Source of the DNA: Saccharothrix espanaensis DSM 44229
GTDB taxonomy: Bacteria; Actinomycetota; Actinomycetes; Mycobacteriales; Pseudonocardiaceae
DNA length: 64,000 bases
Assembly (NCBI RefSeq): GCF_000328705.1
Contig: NC_019673.1
Coordinates: 6,386,001 to 6,450,000, forward strand
Reading direction: 5' to 3'
This document shows, in pieces, positions 1-8,318 of the stretch. The notes under the pieces were generated by a model. It did not search any database. It saw nothing but the letters and a program-made list of their open reading frames with translations, and was not told where the DNA came from. The position numbers and the translations under genes are program-made. The stretch's first letter is position 1; each line of letters opens with the position of its first letter.

Positions 1-2255
1 CCGGGCAGGTGCGCGACCTCGACCGGTCTGGCGGGGTCGTCGAGGCGCCACATCCGGACCGCGCCCGTTTCGTCACCCGAGAAGAGAGCGGTCTCGCCTG
101 GGGTGAACGTCAGGGCCGTGGTGGTTGTGCCCCCGGTCAGCGTCGCCACGGACGACGTGGCTGCGGCCCGCCCGCCATCCGCGTGCCGCAGGTCGATGAG
201 GCCTGCGTCCGTGCCGAACGCGGTGAACGCACCCGACGTCGCGACGGACTTGGTGGTGCCCTTGTCGACGCGGAAGCGGTGAGGCACGACTCGGGCGGAG
301 GAGTCTAGTACCGCGGACCGGGCCTCCGGGGTGGCCGCGATGTGGTACGCGGCCAGGGCGAGCTGCGCGGCGAGCGCGGCATCCTTGCCCACGAGGCGGT
401 CCGCCGTCGCCGCGATCTGCCTCGATGCGGACAGCCGGTCGTTGTGCGCCGCAGCATCCCGATCATGGTCGGCCTGGACGGCGACCAGGTTCGCGTAGCC
501 TGCGGTGCCGGCTGCGACAAGCGCCAGGATGATGAGCACGGCGGTCACCTGGTATCTGCGGCGCAGTCGGCGGCGCAGCGCGATCGCCTCGGCGCGTTGC
601 CGGGATGCGGAGGCGTCGAGGAACTCCTGTTCCAGCACGTTGAGCCGGTCGGTGTCGTCGGACGCCCAGGCCAGCGCGGTTGTCAGGCGCGGTCCTCGGT
701 ACAGGTCGTCGTCGTGGCACCCGCCGTTGCGCCACACCCGGGCAGCGATGGTCAGCCTGCTGTGGGTTTCGTGGCCCGCCCGGTCGTGCGTGAGCCACTC
801 TGCCAGCCTGGGCCACCCGCTCAGCAGCGCCTCGTGGCTGATCTCCACGGTCTCGGAACCGACGATCAGCAGGCGTTGGGCGACGAACCGCTCGAACACC
901 ACCGCAGTGGCGTCGTCGTCCCCGGTGAGCAGCTCGTCGATCGGCACGGGTCTGCGCGTGTCCGGCGTCCCCGGTTCTGAGCGCACCAGTCGGAGGAACA
1001 GGCGGTGGGCGATGGTCCTCTCGGAGGGAGTGAGCGACAGGTACACGTGTTCGGCGGTCCGGGCGATCGCGCCGCGCACACCGCCGACAATCCGATAGTG
1101 CGCAAGCCCGATGGTCCTCCGGTCCGACTTGTCTTCGCGGTAGGCGTCGACCAGCGCTTGCAGCGTGTGCGACAGCATCGGCAGGACACCCGCTTCGTAG
1201 GTCGCGCTGGCGCCGGGCCGTGCAGCTGCTTCCCGGATCAAGACTTCGACCAAGGGCTCGTCGAGTTGATAACCGGAGATCCGGGCCGGTTCCACGACGA
1301 CCTCGCGGACCTGCCGCTCGGTCAGCGGGCCGACCACGACCTGCGCGTCCTGGGACAGCACCGCCAATCGGGGTTCGCGCAGCACCCGGCCGTAGAAGTC
1401 CGCCCGGAAGGCCAGCACGACCAGCGGACCGGGCGATGTCGCGCTCTCCGCTTCGTCCGCGAGCACCGCGGTGAGGAAACCCCGTCGCTGGTCCTCGTTC
1501 TCGCACAGGGTGAACAGCTCTTCGAATTGGTCCACGACGAGGACGACGTGGCCATCGCCGGCCGCCGACCCCGCCACCTCGCGCCACGACGTCGGGTCTT
1601 CAACCAGCGCCCGGAACACCTCGTCCGCTGGCTGCCCGGTCAGCTTCGCGGTGTGCTCTGCGAGTTCTTGCAGGGGCGCCGTGCCGGGCGTCATCAGCAG
1701 CACCGGCCATGACTCCGCGTCCGACACCGGTGGACGTCCCTGTGCGAGGGCGGGGATCAGCCCCGCGCGCAGGACCGACGATTTCCCCGATCCCGAAGGG
1801 CCGACCACGATCAGCGGGCTGCCGGTCCCGCGGCGTCGGGCCAGTTCGGCCAGCAAGCGGTCCACGAGCTCACCGCGACCGAAGAAGAAACCGGCGTCCT
1901 TGATCTGGAACGGTTCGAGGCCGCGGTAGGGATTCGGCGCCGACGCCACCTCGCGCTCGACCTGCCCGCGCAGGGTCGCGAGCACGTCGAGCCACTCCTG
2001 CCTGGCCTGCGCGCTGGTCACCCCCATCGCTGCGAGCAGGGTCGCGAACTGCCCGGTCACTGCCATCTGCGGCATATGCCGTCCCCGGCAGTAGCCGGAG
2101 ATCGTGGTGAACCCCAGCCCGGTGTCGGTCGCCAAGGCTCGGAACGAGCGCCCCGAGCGTCGACGCAGGCGGTCCAGCTCCTGGGCGAACTCGGCCGGTG
2201 TGCTGATGGCACCCGGTCTGCCTTCGTCGCGCGGTAACGGGTCCTTGTCGGTCAT
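1..2255 (-). CDS. HTH-STAND ATPase with WD40-type repeats (C-terminus beyond the window)
   Basis: The frame is open from an ATG at 2255 to the left edge (751 codons, incomplete). Residues about 20-75 form an XRE-like helix-turn-helix. A P-loop GPSGSGKS lies at 152-159 after a typical nSTAND1 lead-in (NPYRGLEPF). A hydrophobic helix at about 590-615 separates the ATPase from the first WD40-like blade, which ends in VRMWRLDD near the edge. Proteins with this order are ATP-driven scaffolds or regulators; the ligand is unknown. The gene is divergent from the ligase operon starting at 2404, so 2256-2403 holds both promoters. Whether it controls that operon is inference. The domain order is clear; the ending is unseen. 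Confidence 0.9.
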   Translation of the reverse strand, partial: MTDKDPLPRDEGRPGAISTPAEFAQELDRLRRRSGRSFRALATDTGLGFTTISGYCRGRHMPQMAVTGQFATLLAAMGVTSAQARQEWLDVLATLRGQVEREVASAPNPYRGLEPFQIKDAGFFFGRGELVDRLLAELARRRGTGSPLIVVGPSGSGKSSVLRAGLIPALAQGRPPVSDAESWPVLLMTPGTAPLQELAEHTAKLTGQPADEVFRALVEDPTSWREVAGSAAGDGHVVLVVDQFEELFTLCENEDQRRGFLTAVLADEAESATSPGPLVVLAFRADFYGRVLREPRLAVLSQDAQVVVGPLTERQVREVVVEPARISGYQLDEPLVEVLIREAAARPGASATYEAGVLPMLSHTLQALVDAYREDKSDRRTIGLAHYRIVGGVRGAIARTAEHVYLSLTPSERTIAHRLFLRLVRSEPGTPDTRRPVPIDELLTGDDDATAVVFERFVAQRLLIVGSETVEISHEALLSGWPRLAEWLTHDRAGHETHSRLTIAARVWRNGGCHDDDLYRGPRLTTALAWASDDTDRLNVLEQEFLDASASRQRAEAIALRRRLRRRYQVTAVLIILALVAAGTAGYANLVAVQADHDRDAAAHNDRLSASRQIAATADRLVGKDAALAAQLALAAYHIAATPEARSAVLDSSARVVPHRFRVDKGTTKSVATSGAFTAFGTDAGLIDLRHADGGRAAATSSVATLTGGTTTTALTFTPGETALFSGDETGAVRMWRLDDPARPVEVAHLP

Positions 2256-2403
2256 CGGCGCGTCCTCCAGGGCGTGCTCTTCCGGGACCTGCGGACAGGA
2301 GGTGTACGGATCTGTACGAACCTCGGCGGAGGGCGTTCTGCCCCGTGACGTGTCCCGTGTTGGCTGGGCGAACTCCCGTCAGCCCTCTCACCCAGGAGGA
2401 ACC

Positions 2404-3462
2404 GTGCCCCGTCCACTCGTACTGCTGATCGGCGGCAGGAGCACCGAGCATGACGCGTCCCTGCACAGTTACCGACACGTCTTGGCGGAAGTCGGCGCGG
2501 AACCGGAGAGGCACGAGGTCGTCGCCGTGGTCTACATCCGGCGCCTCGGCGGTGCCCAGGTCTTCCGCCGCGCGCCGTGGCCCGTGGACGAGGCCGACCT
2601 GCTGGCGGGCCCCGAGATCCCGACCATCGACGCGGTCCGCTTCCTGGCGGAGTGCGGTGCCTTCGTCTTCTCCCTGCTGCACGGCACCGAGGGCGAGGAC
2701 GGCTGCTGGCAGGGCGTCGCCGAGATGTTCGGACTCCGGGGCAGCTTCGGTCCCGTGCTCGGTTCGGCCCTCGGCATGGACAAGTCGCTCCAGTCTGCCG
2801 TCGCGGCGTCCGTGATCCCCGATCTGCGCTGCCCTCCCGTCACGGTTGTTCGGCGGGACGACATCGCGTCGGGAGTCGACCGGGCACTTGCAGAGTTGGG
2901 CGACCGTGCCGTCGTGGTCAAGCCGAACCGGATGGGCGCCTCCCTGCTGATCGAGAAGCTGACCGACTGGGACGGAGCGGACCTGCTGAAGGCCGTGTCG
3001 GCGATCCATGAGTACGACCCCGAGGCCTTGGTCCAAGAGTTCGTGCACGGTGACGAGCACAGCTGCGGCGTGGTCGAGCAGCACGGGGAGCCGGTGGCGC
3101 TGCCGGTCCTGCGCATCCAGACCGAGCACGGCTTCTTCGGGCACGCCGAGAAGCACAGACACGGCCTCGCCGGCGTGCGGGTCGAGACCTCCGCGGTGGC
3201 GCGTCGCGTCCAACGGGTGTCCGAGCTGCTGTTCCGCGAGCTGAAGCTGTTCGGTTGGAGCCGCTTCGACTTCATCGTCTCCGGTGGAGAGCTTCACTTC
3301 CTGGAGACGAACACGATCCCCGGCCTGATGAGCGGCAGCCTCTTCCCCGCCATGTTGCGCGCTGGCGGCCGGTCCATCGGCGACCTGATCGACGCCTGCG
3401 TCGACGCCGCTCACGGCCGACCGGCCGTGAGCAAGCACCTTGCCTACCGCATCGAGCACTGA
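2404..3462 (+). CDS. ATP-grasp ligase, D-Ala-D-Ala ligase-like
   Basis: Reading 352 aa from GTG at 2404, chosen because AGGAGGA lies at 2394-2400 and the N-terminus then begins with the family motif LLIGGRSTEHDAS. Further ATP-grasp signatures are VVKPNRMGAS (ATP-binding lysine region) and the metal-binding end HFLETNTIPGL. The length matches D-alanine-D-alanine ligases. It should activate a carboxylate as an acyl phosphate and join it to an amine. Only 9 bp separate it from a PLP enzyme, and a C39-like protein follows, so a dedicated small-peptide or D-amino-acid pathway is more likely than housekeeping peptidoglycan synthesis. The substrate cannot be read from sequence. Confidence 0.85.
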   Translation: MPRPLVLLIGGRSTEHDASLHSYRHVLAEVGAEPERHEVVAVVYIRRLGGAQVFRRAPWPVDEADLLAGPEIPTIDAVRFLAECGAFVFSLLHGTEGEDGCWQGVAEMFGLRGSFGPVLGSALGMDKSLQSAVAASVIPDLRCPPVTVVRRDDIASGVDRALAELGDRAVVVKPNRMGASLLIEKLTDWDGADLLKAVSAIHEYDPEALVQEFVHGDEHSCGVVEQHGEPVALPVLRIQTEHGFFGHAEKHRHGLAGVRVETSAVARRVQRVSELLFRELKLFGWSRFDFIVSGGELHFLETNTIPGLMSGSLFPAMLRAGGRSIGDLIDACVDAAHGRPAVSKHLAYRIEH

Positions 3463-3471
3463 GGGACCGCG

Positions 3472-4395
3472 ATGACTATCGAGCCGACCACCACCGCGAG
3501 ACCGGTCCCCTCCGTCACGCCGATCCACGAACTCGCCGCGCACGGCTGGTGCCGCCTGCTGGTCAAGGACGAGACGCGACAGGTCTCCGGTGCGTTCAAG
3601 TTCCGCGGCGTGACGCACAAGCTGTCGAAGCTGCGCCCCGGCACCCCGCTGGTGACCGCGTCCACCGGTAACCACGCGGCCGCGCTGTCCGTCGCCGCCG
3701 AGGCGGCGGGCCACGAACTGCACGTCTTCACGCCCGAGAGCACCCCCAAGGTGAAACGGCGCCGCATCATCGACCATAGCGCCCGGGTCTTCACCGTCGC
3801 TGGCGGCTACGACGACGCGGAACGTGCGGCCATGGCACACGCCGGGTCCGAGCGGCTGACCTACGTGCACAGCTTCGACGACCCGGACGTGATCGCCGGG
3901 CACACCGGCCTGTTCGTCGAGGCGAGCAGGCAGGGTGTAAATCCCGACGTCGCGTTCGTGCCGATCGGCGGCGGTGGCCTGGTGTCCGCGGCGATCGGAG
4001 CCTGGGGCGGCAGCTGCCGCATCGTGGGCGTCGAGCACGCGGGTGCGCCCGCCATGCGCCGCTCGCTGAACACCGGTGCACGGTGCCGGCTGCCGACGGT
4101 GCAGGGCCCGGCGGAAGGTCTGCTGGTGCGCCGGGTCGGCAGGCTTCCGTTCGACATCGCGGCACGGTTCGGGCTGCGGGTGGCCGTCGTGACCGACGAC
4201 GAGATCGCCGCCGCCCTGCGCCTGCTCTGGTACGAGGCGGGCATCCGGGCCGAGTACGCCGGAGCGGCGGCCCTCGCGGTCGCGCTCCGGGAACCGCGGC
4301 CAGAGCTCGACGCGTTCTGCGTGGTGTCGGGCGGGAACATCGACGACGCCGTGTGGCACCGCGCCATGGACGGCGTCGGCGGCCCTCTCGGTTAG
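3472..4395 (+). CDS. Fold-type II PLP enzyme (threonine/serine dehydratase or racemase-like)
   Basis: Reading 307 aa from ATG with GAGGGA just upstream. The Schiff-base lysine is K43 in SGAFKFRG, the substrate loop is STGNH (64-68), and the phosphate-binding glycine loop is PIGGGGLVSA (about 165-174). The C-terminal part has SGGNID. These features define the serine/threonine dehydratase, serine racemase and threonine synthase superfamily. At 307 aa it lacks the ACT regulatory domain of biosynthetic IlvA. It lies between an ATP-grasp ligase and a C39-like gene with 9-bp gaps, so it probably supplies or modifies an amino acid for the ligase. Dehydratase versus racemase activity is unresolved. 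Confidence 0.85.
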   Translation: MTIEPTTTARPVPSVTPIHELAAHGWCRLLVKDETRQVSGAFKFRGVTHKLSKLRPGTPLVTASTGNHAAALSVAAEAAGHELHVFTPESTPKVKRRRIIDHSARVFTVAGGYDDAERAAMAHAGSERLTYVHSFDDPDVIAGHTGLFVEASRQGVNPDVAFVPIGGGGLVSAAIGAWGGSCRIVGVEHAGAPAMRRSLNTGARCRLPTVQGPAEGLLVRRVGRLPFDIAARFGLRVAVVTDDEIAAALRLLWYEAGIRAEYAGAAALAVALREPRPELDAFCVVSGGNIDDAVWHRAMDGVGGPLG

Positions 4396-4404
4396 GGTCG
4401 CGCC

Positions 4405-5022
4405 GTGGACGACACCGTCGAACTGCCGATCCCCTACTTCTCGCAATGGGAGTCCGCCGACCTCGTGCCCGCGCTGCTCGCGGGTGAGGTCTCGGCCGCC
4501 TCGGACCCCGCATGGGCGAGGTCCGGCGCCTCGACACCGCAGGAGTACGAGTTCTGGTCGTGGCGCATGTGCGGGATCGCCTGCCTGCGCATGGTGCTCG
4601 CGCACCGGGACGGTTCCGCGCCTCCCGCGATGTTGTTGAAGGACGACTGCGTGGTGGAGGGTGCCTACGTCGTCGAAGGCACGTCGGTGAAAGGGCTCAT
4701 CTACGCGCCCTTCGCCCGGTACGTCGAGCGGAAGTGGGACCTGGCGGCCGAGGTCGTCACGGCGGTCGGCCTCGTCGAGGTCGGCGACCTGGTACGACGC
4801 GCCAAGCCGGTGATGATTTCGGTGCACCCCTCGGTGCGCGAACCGGCCGGGACCGCGGGCGGTCGCGGCGGGCACCTCGTGCTCGCGGTCGGCGCGGCAC
4901 CGGACGGGCTGCTGCTGCACAACCCGTCCGGTCTGCCCGGGAAGTCCCAGGAGTTCGCCTTCGTCCGGCACGAGTTGCTCGACCGGTACTACGCAGGACG
5001 CGGCGTCGTGTTCGAACTCTGA
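4405..5022 (+). CDS. C39-like papain-fold peptidase homologue
   Basis: Reading 205 aa from GTG, 9 bp after the PLP gene. It starts with IPYFSQWES, typical of actinobacterial C39-like (Peptidase_C39_2) proteins. The catalytic triad is visible as C56 (RMCGIAC), H157 (GGHLVLAVG) and N173 (LHNPSG). There is no signal peptide or membrane segment, so it is probably cytoplasmic and stand-alone, unlike C39 domains fused to ABC exporters. Together with the ligase and PLP genes it suggests a peptide maturation or acyl-transfer step. Peptidase versus transferase function is not settled by sequence. Confidence 0.8.
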   Translation: MDDTVELPIPYFSQWESADLVPALLAGEVSAASDPAWARSGASTPQEYEFWSWRMCGIACLRMVLAHRDGSAPPAMLLKDDCVVEGAYVVEGTSVKGLIYAPFARYVERKWDLAAEVVTAVGLVEVGDLVRRAKPVMISVHPSVREPAGTAGGRGGHLVLAVGAAPDGLLLHNPSGLPGKSQEFAFVRHELLDRYYAGRGVVFEL

Positions 5023-5579
5023 CCGACGCGGGTCGCCGTCAGCCACAGGGCTTGTGATCCCAGGGCGCGAGCGCGAACCGGCCGGACGACGCCCGTGGTG
5101 GGCGGGTCGAGCGGAGACGCCTTCGGGACGATCTCGACATCGCAATTCCTCCCGCTGGTACGTGCCCTTGGCTGGGGTGGGCCGACTGCGCCGCGTTCAC
5201 CGATTTCAACACGCGGCACAGCGGGTTGTCAGCCGCAGGCGTGACGGAGGTCGCCCACGGCATTGCCAGCCTCACCGCTGGCACACACAACGCCTCTCTG
5301 TCGGGCAGGAGTGAGCACGAACAGGCCGAGGGCGCGGTACTCCTCTAGATCACCGTCAGCGACCCTGGTTGCTCGAGGCGCGAGCCGGGAATTCCATTGT
5401 GAGCCAACGCTGGCGACCTGCACACCGCAACGCACAACTGCGGACGCCGCCACGCCTCACGGCTCGAAATCGACAGTTCGTCGCCATGCGGCGTGGCGAA
5501 CGAGGTGCTGGTTACCGGTGCCGGAGCAGCGTCTTCGTTGCACGATCCGTACAACCCGGAACGCGCCTCCACGTGAACA

Positions 5580-5766
5580 CCACGCTCGGCCTGGTGCCGA
5601 ACTATGGCAACGTCGTCGAAAACGGCCCACGCCGCGCCATCCCCGTGTCCGTCAACGGCCGGCTGGCGAACTGGTTCACCTGACCGACGGCCTGGCGTTC
5701 CAACTCCAGGTACCCGCCGGTTTCACTCAGCAGCAGGTGATCGGATTGGAGGAAGGCATCAGCTGA
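5580..5766 (+). pseudogene. Frameshifted remnant of an unrecognised gene
   Basis: One frame gives VPNYGNVVENGPRRAIPVSV and then NGRLANWFT with a stop at 5681-5683. The adjoining frame continues with LTDGLAFQLQVPAGFTQQQV and stops at 5766. The two pieces meet without a gap and have balanced composition, unlike surrounding frames, so this looks like the decayed 3' end of a gene with a one-base frameshift. I do not recognise the family. An upstream boundary cannot be set. Confidence 0.35.
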
Positions 5767-5823
5767 CGGGGCCCTCCGCACGTCGACCTCGCGACCGGGT
5801 GTGGCCAGGTCGAGACTCTAGCG

Positions 5824-5863
5824 CTACCCACCAAATGGATCAGCTCTACCCACCAGATGGATC
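5824..5863. repeat. Two tandem 18-bp repeats, 22-bp period
   Basis: CTACCCACCAAATGGATC at 5824-5841 recurs with one mismatch at 5846-5863. The copies lie about 160 bp upstream of the serine recombinase and could be recombinase or repressor sites, or the end of a vanished element. Function is unknown. Confidence 0.5.
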
Positions 5864-6024
5864 GCGTGGTCGCGAACATCCGCTTCTGCCGCATAGCGGG
5901 CGTCAATCTTGCAGCTGGCGGCGACGTTTGCTGACGGGGCACCCACCGGCCCGGCTGGTGCGTCGGTCGATTCAGAGCCTGCCATGCCGCCCGGGAGGCC
6001 ATCTTGAGATGATCTTGTTTTCCT

Positions 6025-7374
6025 GTGGTGGTGTGGAAGTCGGCTGTCGTGGTGTTGTCCGGTCGGGACGTGCTCACGGACTGGATGGGCCTGCGGGCGG
6101 AAGATTGGACCGGGGTCCGGTGCGACCAGGGGCCGGCTCCCACGGGTGGCCTGCGGTTCGCGTTCTACGGTCGGACCTCGACCACCGAGCACCAGGATCC
6201 GGTGACCTCGCGGGCGTGGCAGTTGGAGGTCGCGCAGGAGTTGATCGCCGGTCACGGCACCATCACCACCACCTTCTTCGACGCCGGACGGTCACGGCGC
6301 GACCGGTGGCGCGACCGGCCCCAGGCCGCAGATCTACAGGCCGCCCTGCGTGATCCGGACCGAACGTTCGACGCGATCGTCGTGGGCGAGTACGAACGAG
6401 GCTTCGCCGGTGACCAGTTGGAGCGACTGCTGGCGTTGTTCCGACGCCATGGCGTGCAGGTGTGGCTGCCCGAAGCCGGTGGACCGGTCGACCTGGCGAC
6501 ACCGGAGCACCGGGCGACACCGGAGCACCGGGCGTTGGTCAGAATGTTGGGTGCGCAGTCGCTGCGCGAGGTGGTCCGCGACCGGCACCGCGCGATGGCG
6601 GCCATGCGGGCACTGACCGAGGAAGGCCGCTACCTGGGCGGACGCGCTCCCTACGGCTACCGGTTGGTCGAGGCGGGCCCGCACCCCCAGCCCGCAGGCG
6701 CGCGCCGCGGCCGCAACGTCACCCGCCTGGAACCCGACCCGCAGACCACACCGACCGTGCGGTGGCTGTTCACCGAACGCCTGGCCGGACGCAGCATCGG
6801 GAACATGGTCGAGATCCTCAACCAGCGACGCACGCCGTGCCCGACCGAACACGACCCCGCGCGCAACACCCACCGCGCCGGACGCCGTTGGACGGCCGAG
6901 ACGGTGACCACGATCCTGCGCAACCCCCGCTACACCGGCTGGCAGGTGTGGAATCGGCAGAGCGTCGACCACGACCACACCACCCCGAGCGATCAGCGAC
7001 GCCACCGTATGACGAAGCGCAAACCCGCGCACCAGTGGGTGCTGTCCCGCCAGCGCGCCCACACCCCGCTGGTCGGCGAACACGATTTCGTCGCCGTCCA
7101 GCGCATCCGCGCCCAACGCCCGAACCGGCGAGGGGAGGCCCGGGAGTATCTGCTGGCCGGGCTGCTGCGCTGCGGCGCGTGCGGGCGGCGCATGGAGTCG
7201 CGCTGGGTGCACGGGCGGCCCGGCTACCGCTGCCGTCACCTTCGCGGTCCGCGCACCGAGGCGACGCCGCCGACGCTCTACTTCCGCGAAGAGCAGTTGA
7301 TCACCAGGATCGGGCACACCCTGCACCTGCCCGCAGCGGCGAGCCCGCGCCTGGCCGTCGACGCACTGCGCTGA
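6025..7374 (+). CDS. Large serine recombinase
   Basis: Reading 449 aa from GTG at 6025; a start at the internal ATG 6085 is possible because neither has a convincing ribosome site. The resolvase domain contains the nucleophile S52 in YGRTSTTEH, then the recombinase domain (GGRAPYGYRLV, ILRNPRYTGW) and a zinc ribbon with LLRCGACGRRM. The C-terminal coiled coil of phiC31-type integrases is short or missing compared with the paralogue at 59643-61400, which is 585 aa. It should integrate or excise an element through an att site. A tRNA-3'-end-like sequence lies 130 bp downstream, in the same orientation as the pair recombinase/tRNA-Leu at 61.4 kb. Confidence 0.85.
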   Translation: MVVWKSAVVVLSGRDVLTDWMGLRAEDWTGVRCDQGPAPTGGLRFAFYGRTSTTEHQDPVTSRAWQLEVAQELIAGHGTITTTFFDAGRSRRDRWRDRPQAADLQAALRDPDRTFDAIVVGEYERGFAGDQLERLLALFRRHGVQVWLPEAGGPVDLATPEHRATPEHRALVRMLGAQSLREVVRDRHRAMAAMRALTEEGRYLGGRAPYGYRLVEAGPHPQPAGARRGRNVTRLEPDPQTTPTVRWLFTERLAGRSIGNMVEILNQRRTPCPTEHDPARNTHRAGRRWTAETVTTILRNPRYTGWQVWNRQSVDHDHTTPSDQRRHRMTKRKPAHQWVLSRQRAHTPLVGEHDFVAVQRIRAQRPNRRGEAREYLLAGLLRCGACGRRMESRWVHGRPGYRCRHLRGPRTEATPPTLYFREEQLITRIGHTLHLPAAASPRLAVDALR

Positions 7375-7385
7375 GACCGAGCCGT

Positions 7386-7413
7386 GATCATCTGTCATGC
7401 CGACAGAGTGATC
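7386..7413. terminator. Imperfect hairpin after the serine recombinase
   Basis: GATCATCTGTC and GACAGAGTGATC can pair with one bulge around a 5-nt loop, 11 bp after the recombinase stop. It could be a weak terminator or a recombinase arm site. There is no T-tract. Confidence 0.3.
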
Positions 7414-7505
7414 GCCGAAGAACCGCGCGTATCGACGGGCCGGTGGAAAAGATGAACCCCACAACGCCGGTCCGACAAATCGTCAACCTGCCCCGTGGGG
7501 AAACT

Positions 7506-7531
7506 GTGTGTCCGAGGACTTGAACCCCCAC
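7506..7531 (-). repeat. tRNA-Leu 3'-end-like sequence (candidate att remnant)
   Basis: GTGTCCGAGG followed by ACTTGAACCCCCAC matches the 3' end of the tRNA-Leu gene at 61382 with one 4-base gap, in the same orientation. No complete cloverleaf can be drawn here. A second T-arm-like string, GGTCGAATCTCCGC, follows on the plus strand at about 7557-7570. The simplest reading is an old attachment-site copy left by an element that uses the tRNA-Leu 3' end. Confidence 0.5.
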
Positions 7532-7746
7532 GCGTGGGATGCATCCCCGCCGGGGGGTCGAATCTCCGCGCCTCGTCACAGCGATGGTGTTGTTGGTGCC
7601 CGTCCCGCTGCGGGGACGTGTCACACGTAGAACGTAGCACAAGCGATCCTCCGCTGTCACACCGTCCACAATGGCTAACGGTAACTCGGCAGTGTCATTG
7701 ATCGTTGCTTTTCTGATGTGGTGGGCCTTTATGGCAACGCCGCGCA

Positions 7747-7779
7747 TCGGACGAAATGTCGTGTCGGACGAAATGTCGT
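7747..7779. repeat. Two 16-bp direct repeats, 17-bp period
   Basis: TCGGACGAAATGTCGT occurs at 7747-7762 and again at 7764-7779. They lie about 40 bp outside the IS3 remnant's stop codon. They might belong to that element's end or be a protein-binding site. Confidence 0.55.
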
Positions 7780-7818
7780 TCGGTCAATGCCTCGTCCCCG
7801 CAGACCGGACACCGGATT

Positions 7819-8290
7819 TCATGCTACAAGGGCGAGGCCTCGACGATAGCCGACACGGACTTCGTGCGGAGTCCGGTAGCTGACTTTCGAATATAGACGG
7901 TCGTGGTTGTAGTAGCCCAGGTAGGCGAAAGCGTCGCGTCGGGCGTCGGCGCGGGTGTCCCAGACGGTCGTCCCGATCTCGGTCTTGACGGTGGCGAAGA
8001 ACGACTCGGCGACGCCGTTGTCGAAGCACGACCCGGTCCGTCCCACCGACGGCCGGATGCCATGACCAGCGAACGCGGAGCGGAACAGTCCGGAGGTGTA
8101 CTGCGACCCGCGATCGGCGTGAAGAATCGCGTCGCCGCCGGCCAGGCCGCGTTTGATGGCGAGGTCGACGGCGTCGCGGACCAGTTCGGCGCGCATGTGG
8201 TCGGCCATCGCGAGCCCGATGACCTCGCGGCTGTGCAGGTCGATTACCGTGGCCAGGTAGAGCCAGCCCTCCCGCGTGGGCAGACGCAGA
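7819..8290 (-). pseudogene. IS3-family OrfB transposase, 5'-truncated
   Basis: The frame keeps the second half of an IS3 integrase core: LPTREGWLYLATVIDLHSRE (start of the retroviral-integrase fold), HADRGSQYTS with the second Asp, and the Glu region FFATVKTEIG, ending at 7819. Family-like sequence stops at about 8290, where it abuts the pentapeptide-repeat gene, so the N-terminal two-thirds and OrfA are lost. No inverted repeat is evident at the surviving end. It is inactive debris. Confidence 0.8.
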
Positions 8291-8318
8291 GTGGGCGTTC
8301 TGGGGCGATGGCCGGTGG

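Larger units (their letters stand above)
5023..6024. other. Gene-poor remnant region
   Basis: About 1 kb without an intact gene. I see no RNA gene or clear terminator. Part of it (5369-5766) translates into sensible peptide in two adjoining plus-strand frames and is listed separately. A short tandem repeat lies at 5824-5863. The rest gives only arginine- and proline-rich shadow frames. Confidence 0.6.
7375..7818. other. Intergenic stretch with att-like sequence and tandem repeat
   Basis: No gene is supported here. It contains the recombinase hairpin, the tRNA-Leu-like sequence at 7506-7531, and two 16-bp direct repeats at 7747-7779. The 3' end of the truncated IS3 follows at 7819. Confidence 0.6.

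Noticed and set aside
1870..5145. A 1091-codon open frame on the minus strand
   Set aside because: It is the antisense shadow of the three plus-strand genes at 2404-5022 and of the STAND gene start; composition is Arg/Gly/His-rich and it has no family features.
7540..7575. A possible complete tRNA (Ser-like T-arm on the plus strand)
   Set aside because: Only a T-arm-like string is present; acceptor and anticodon stems cannot be formed.
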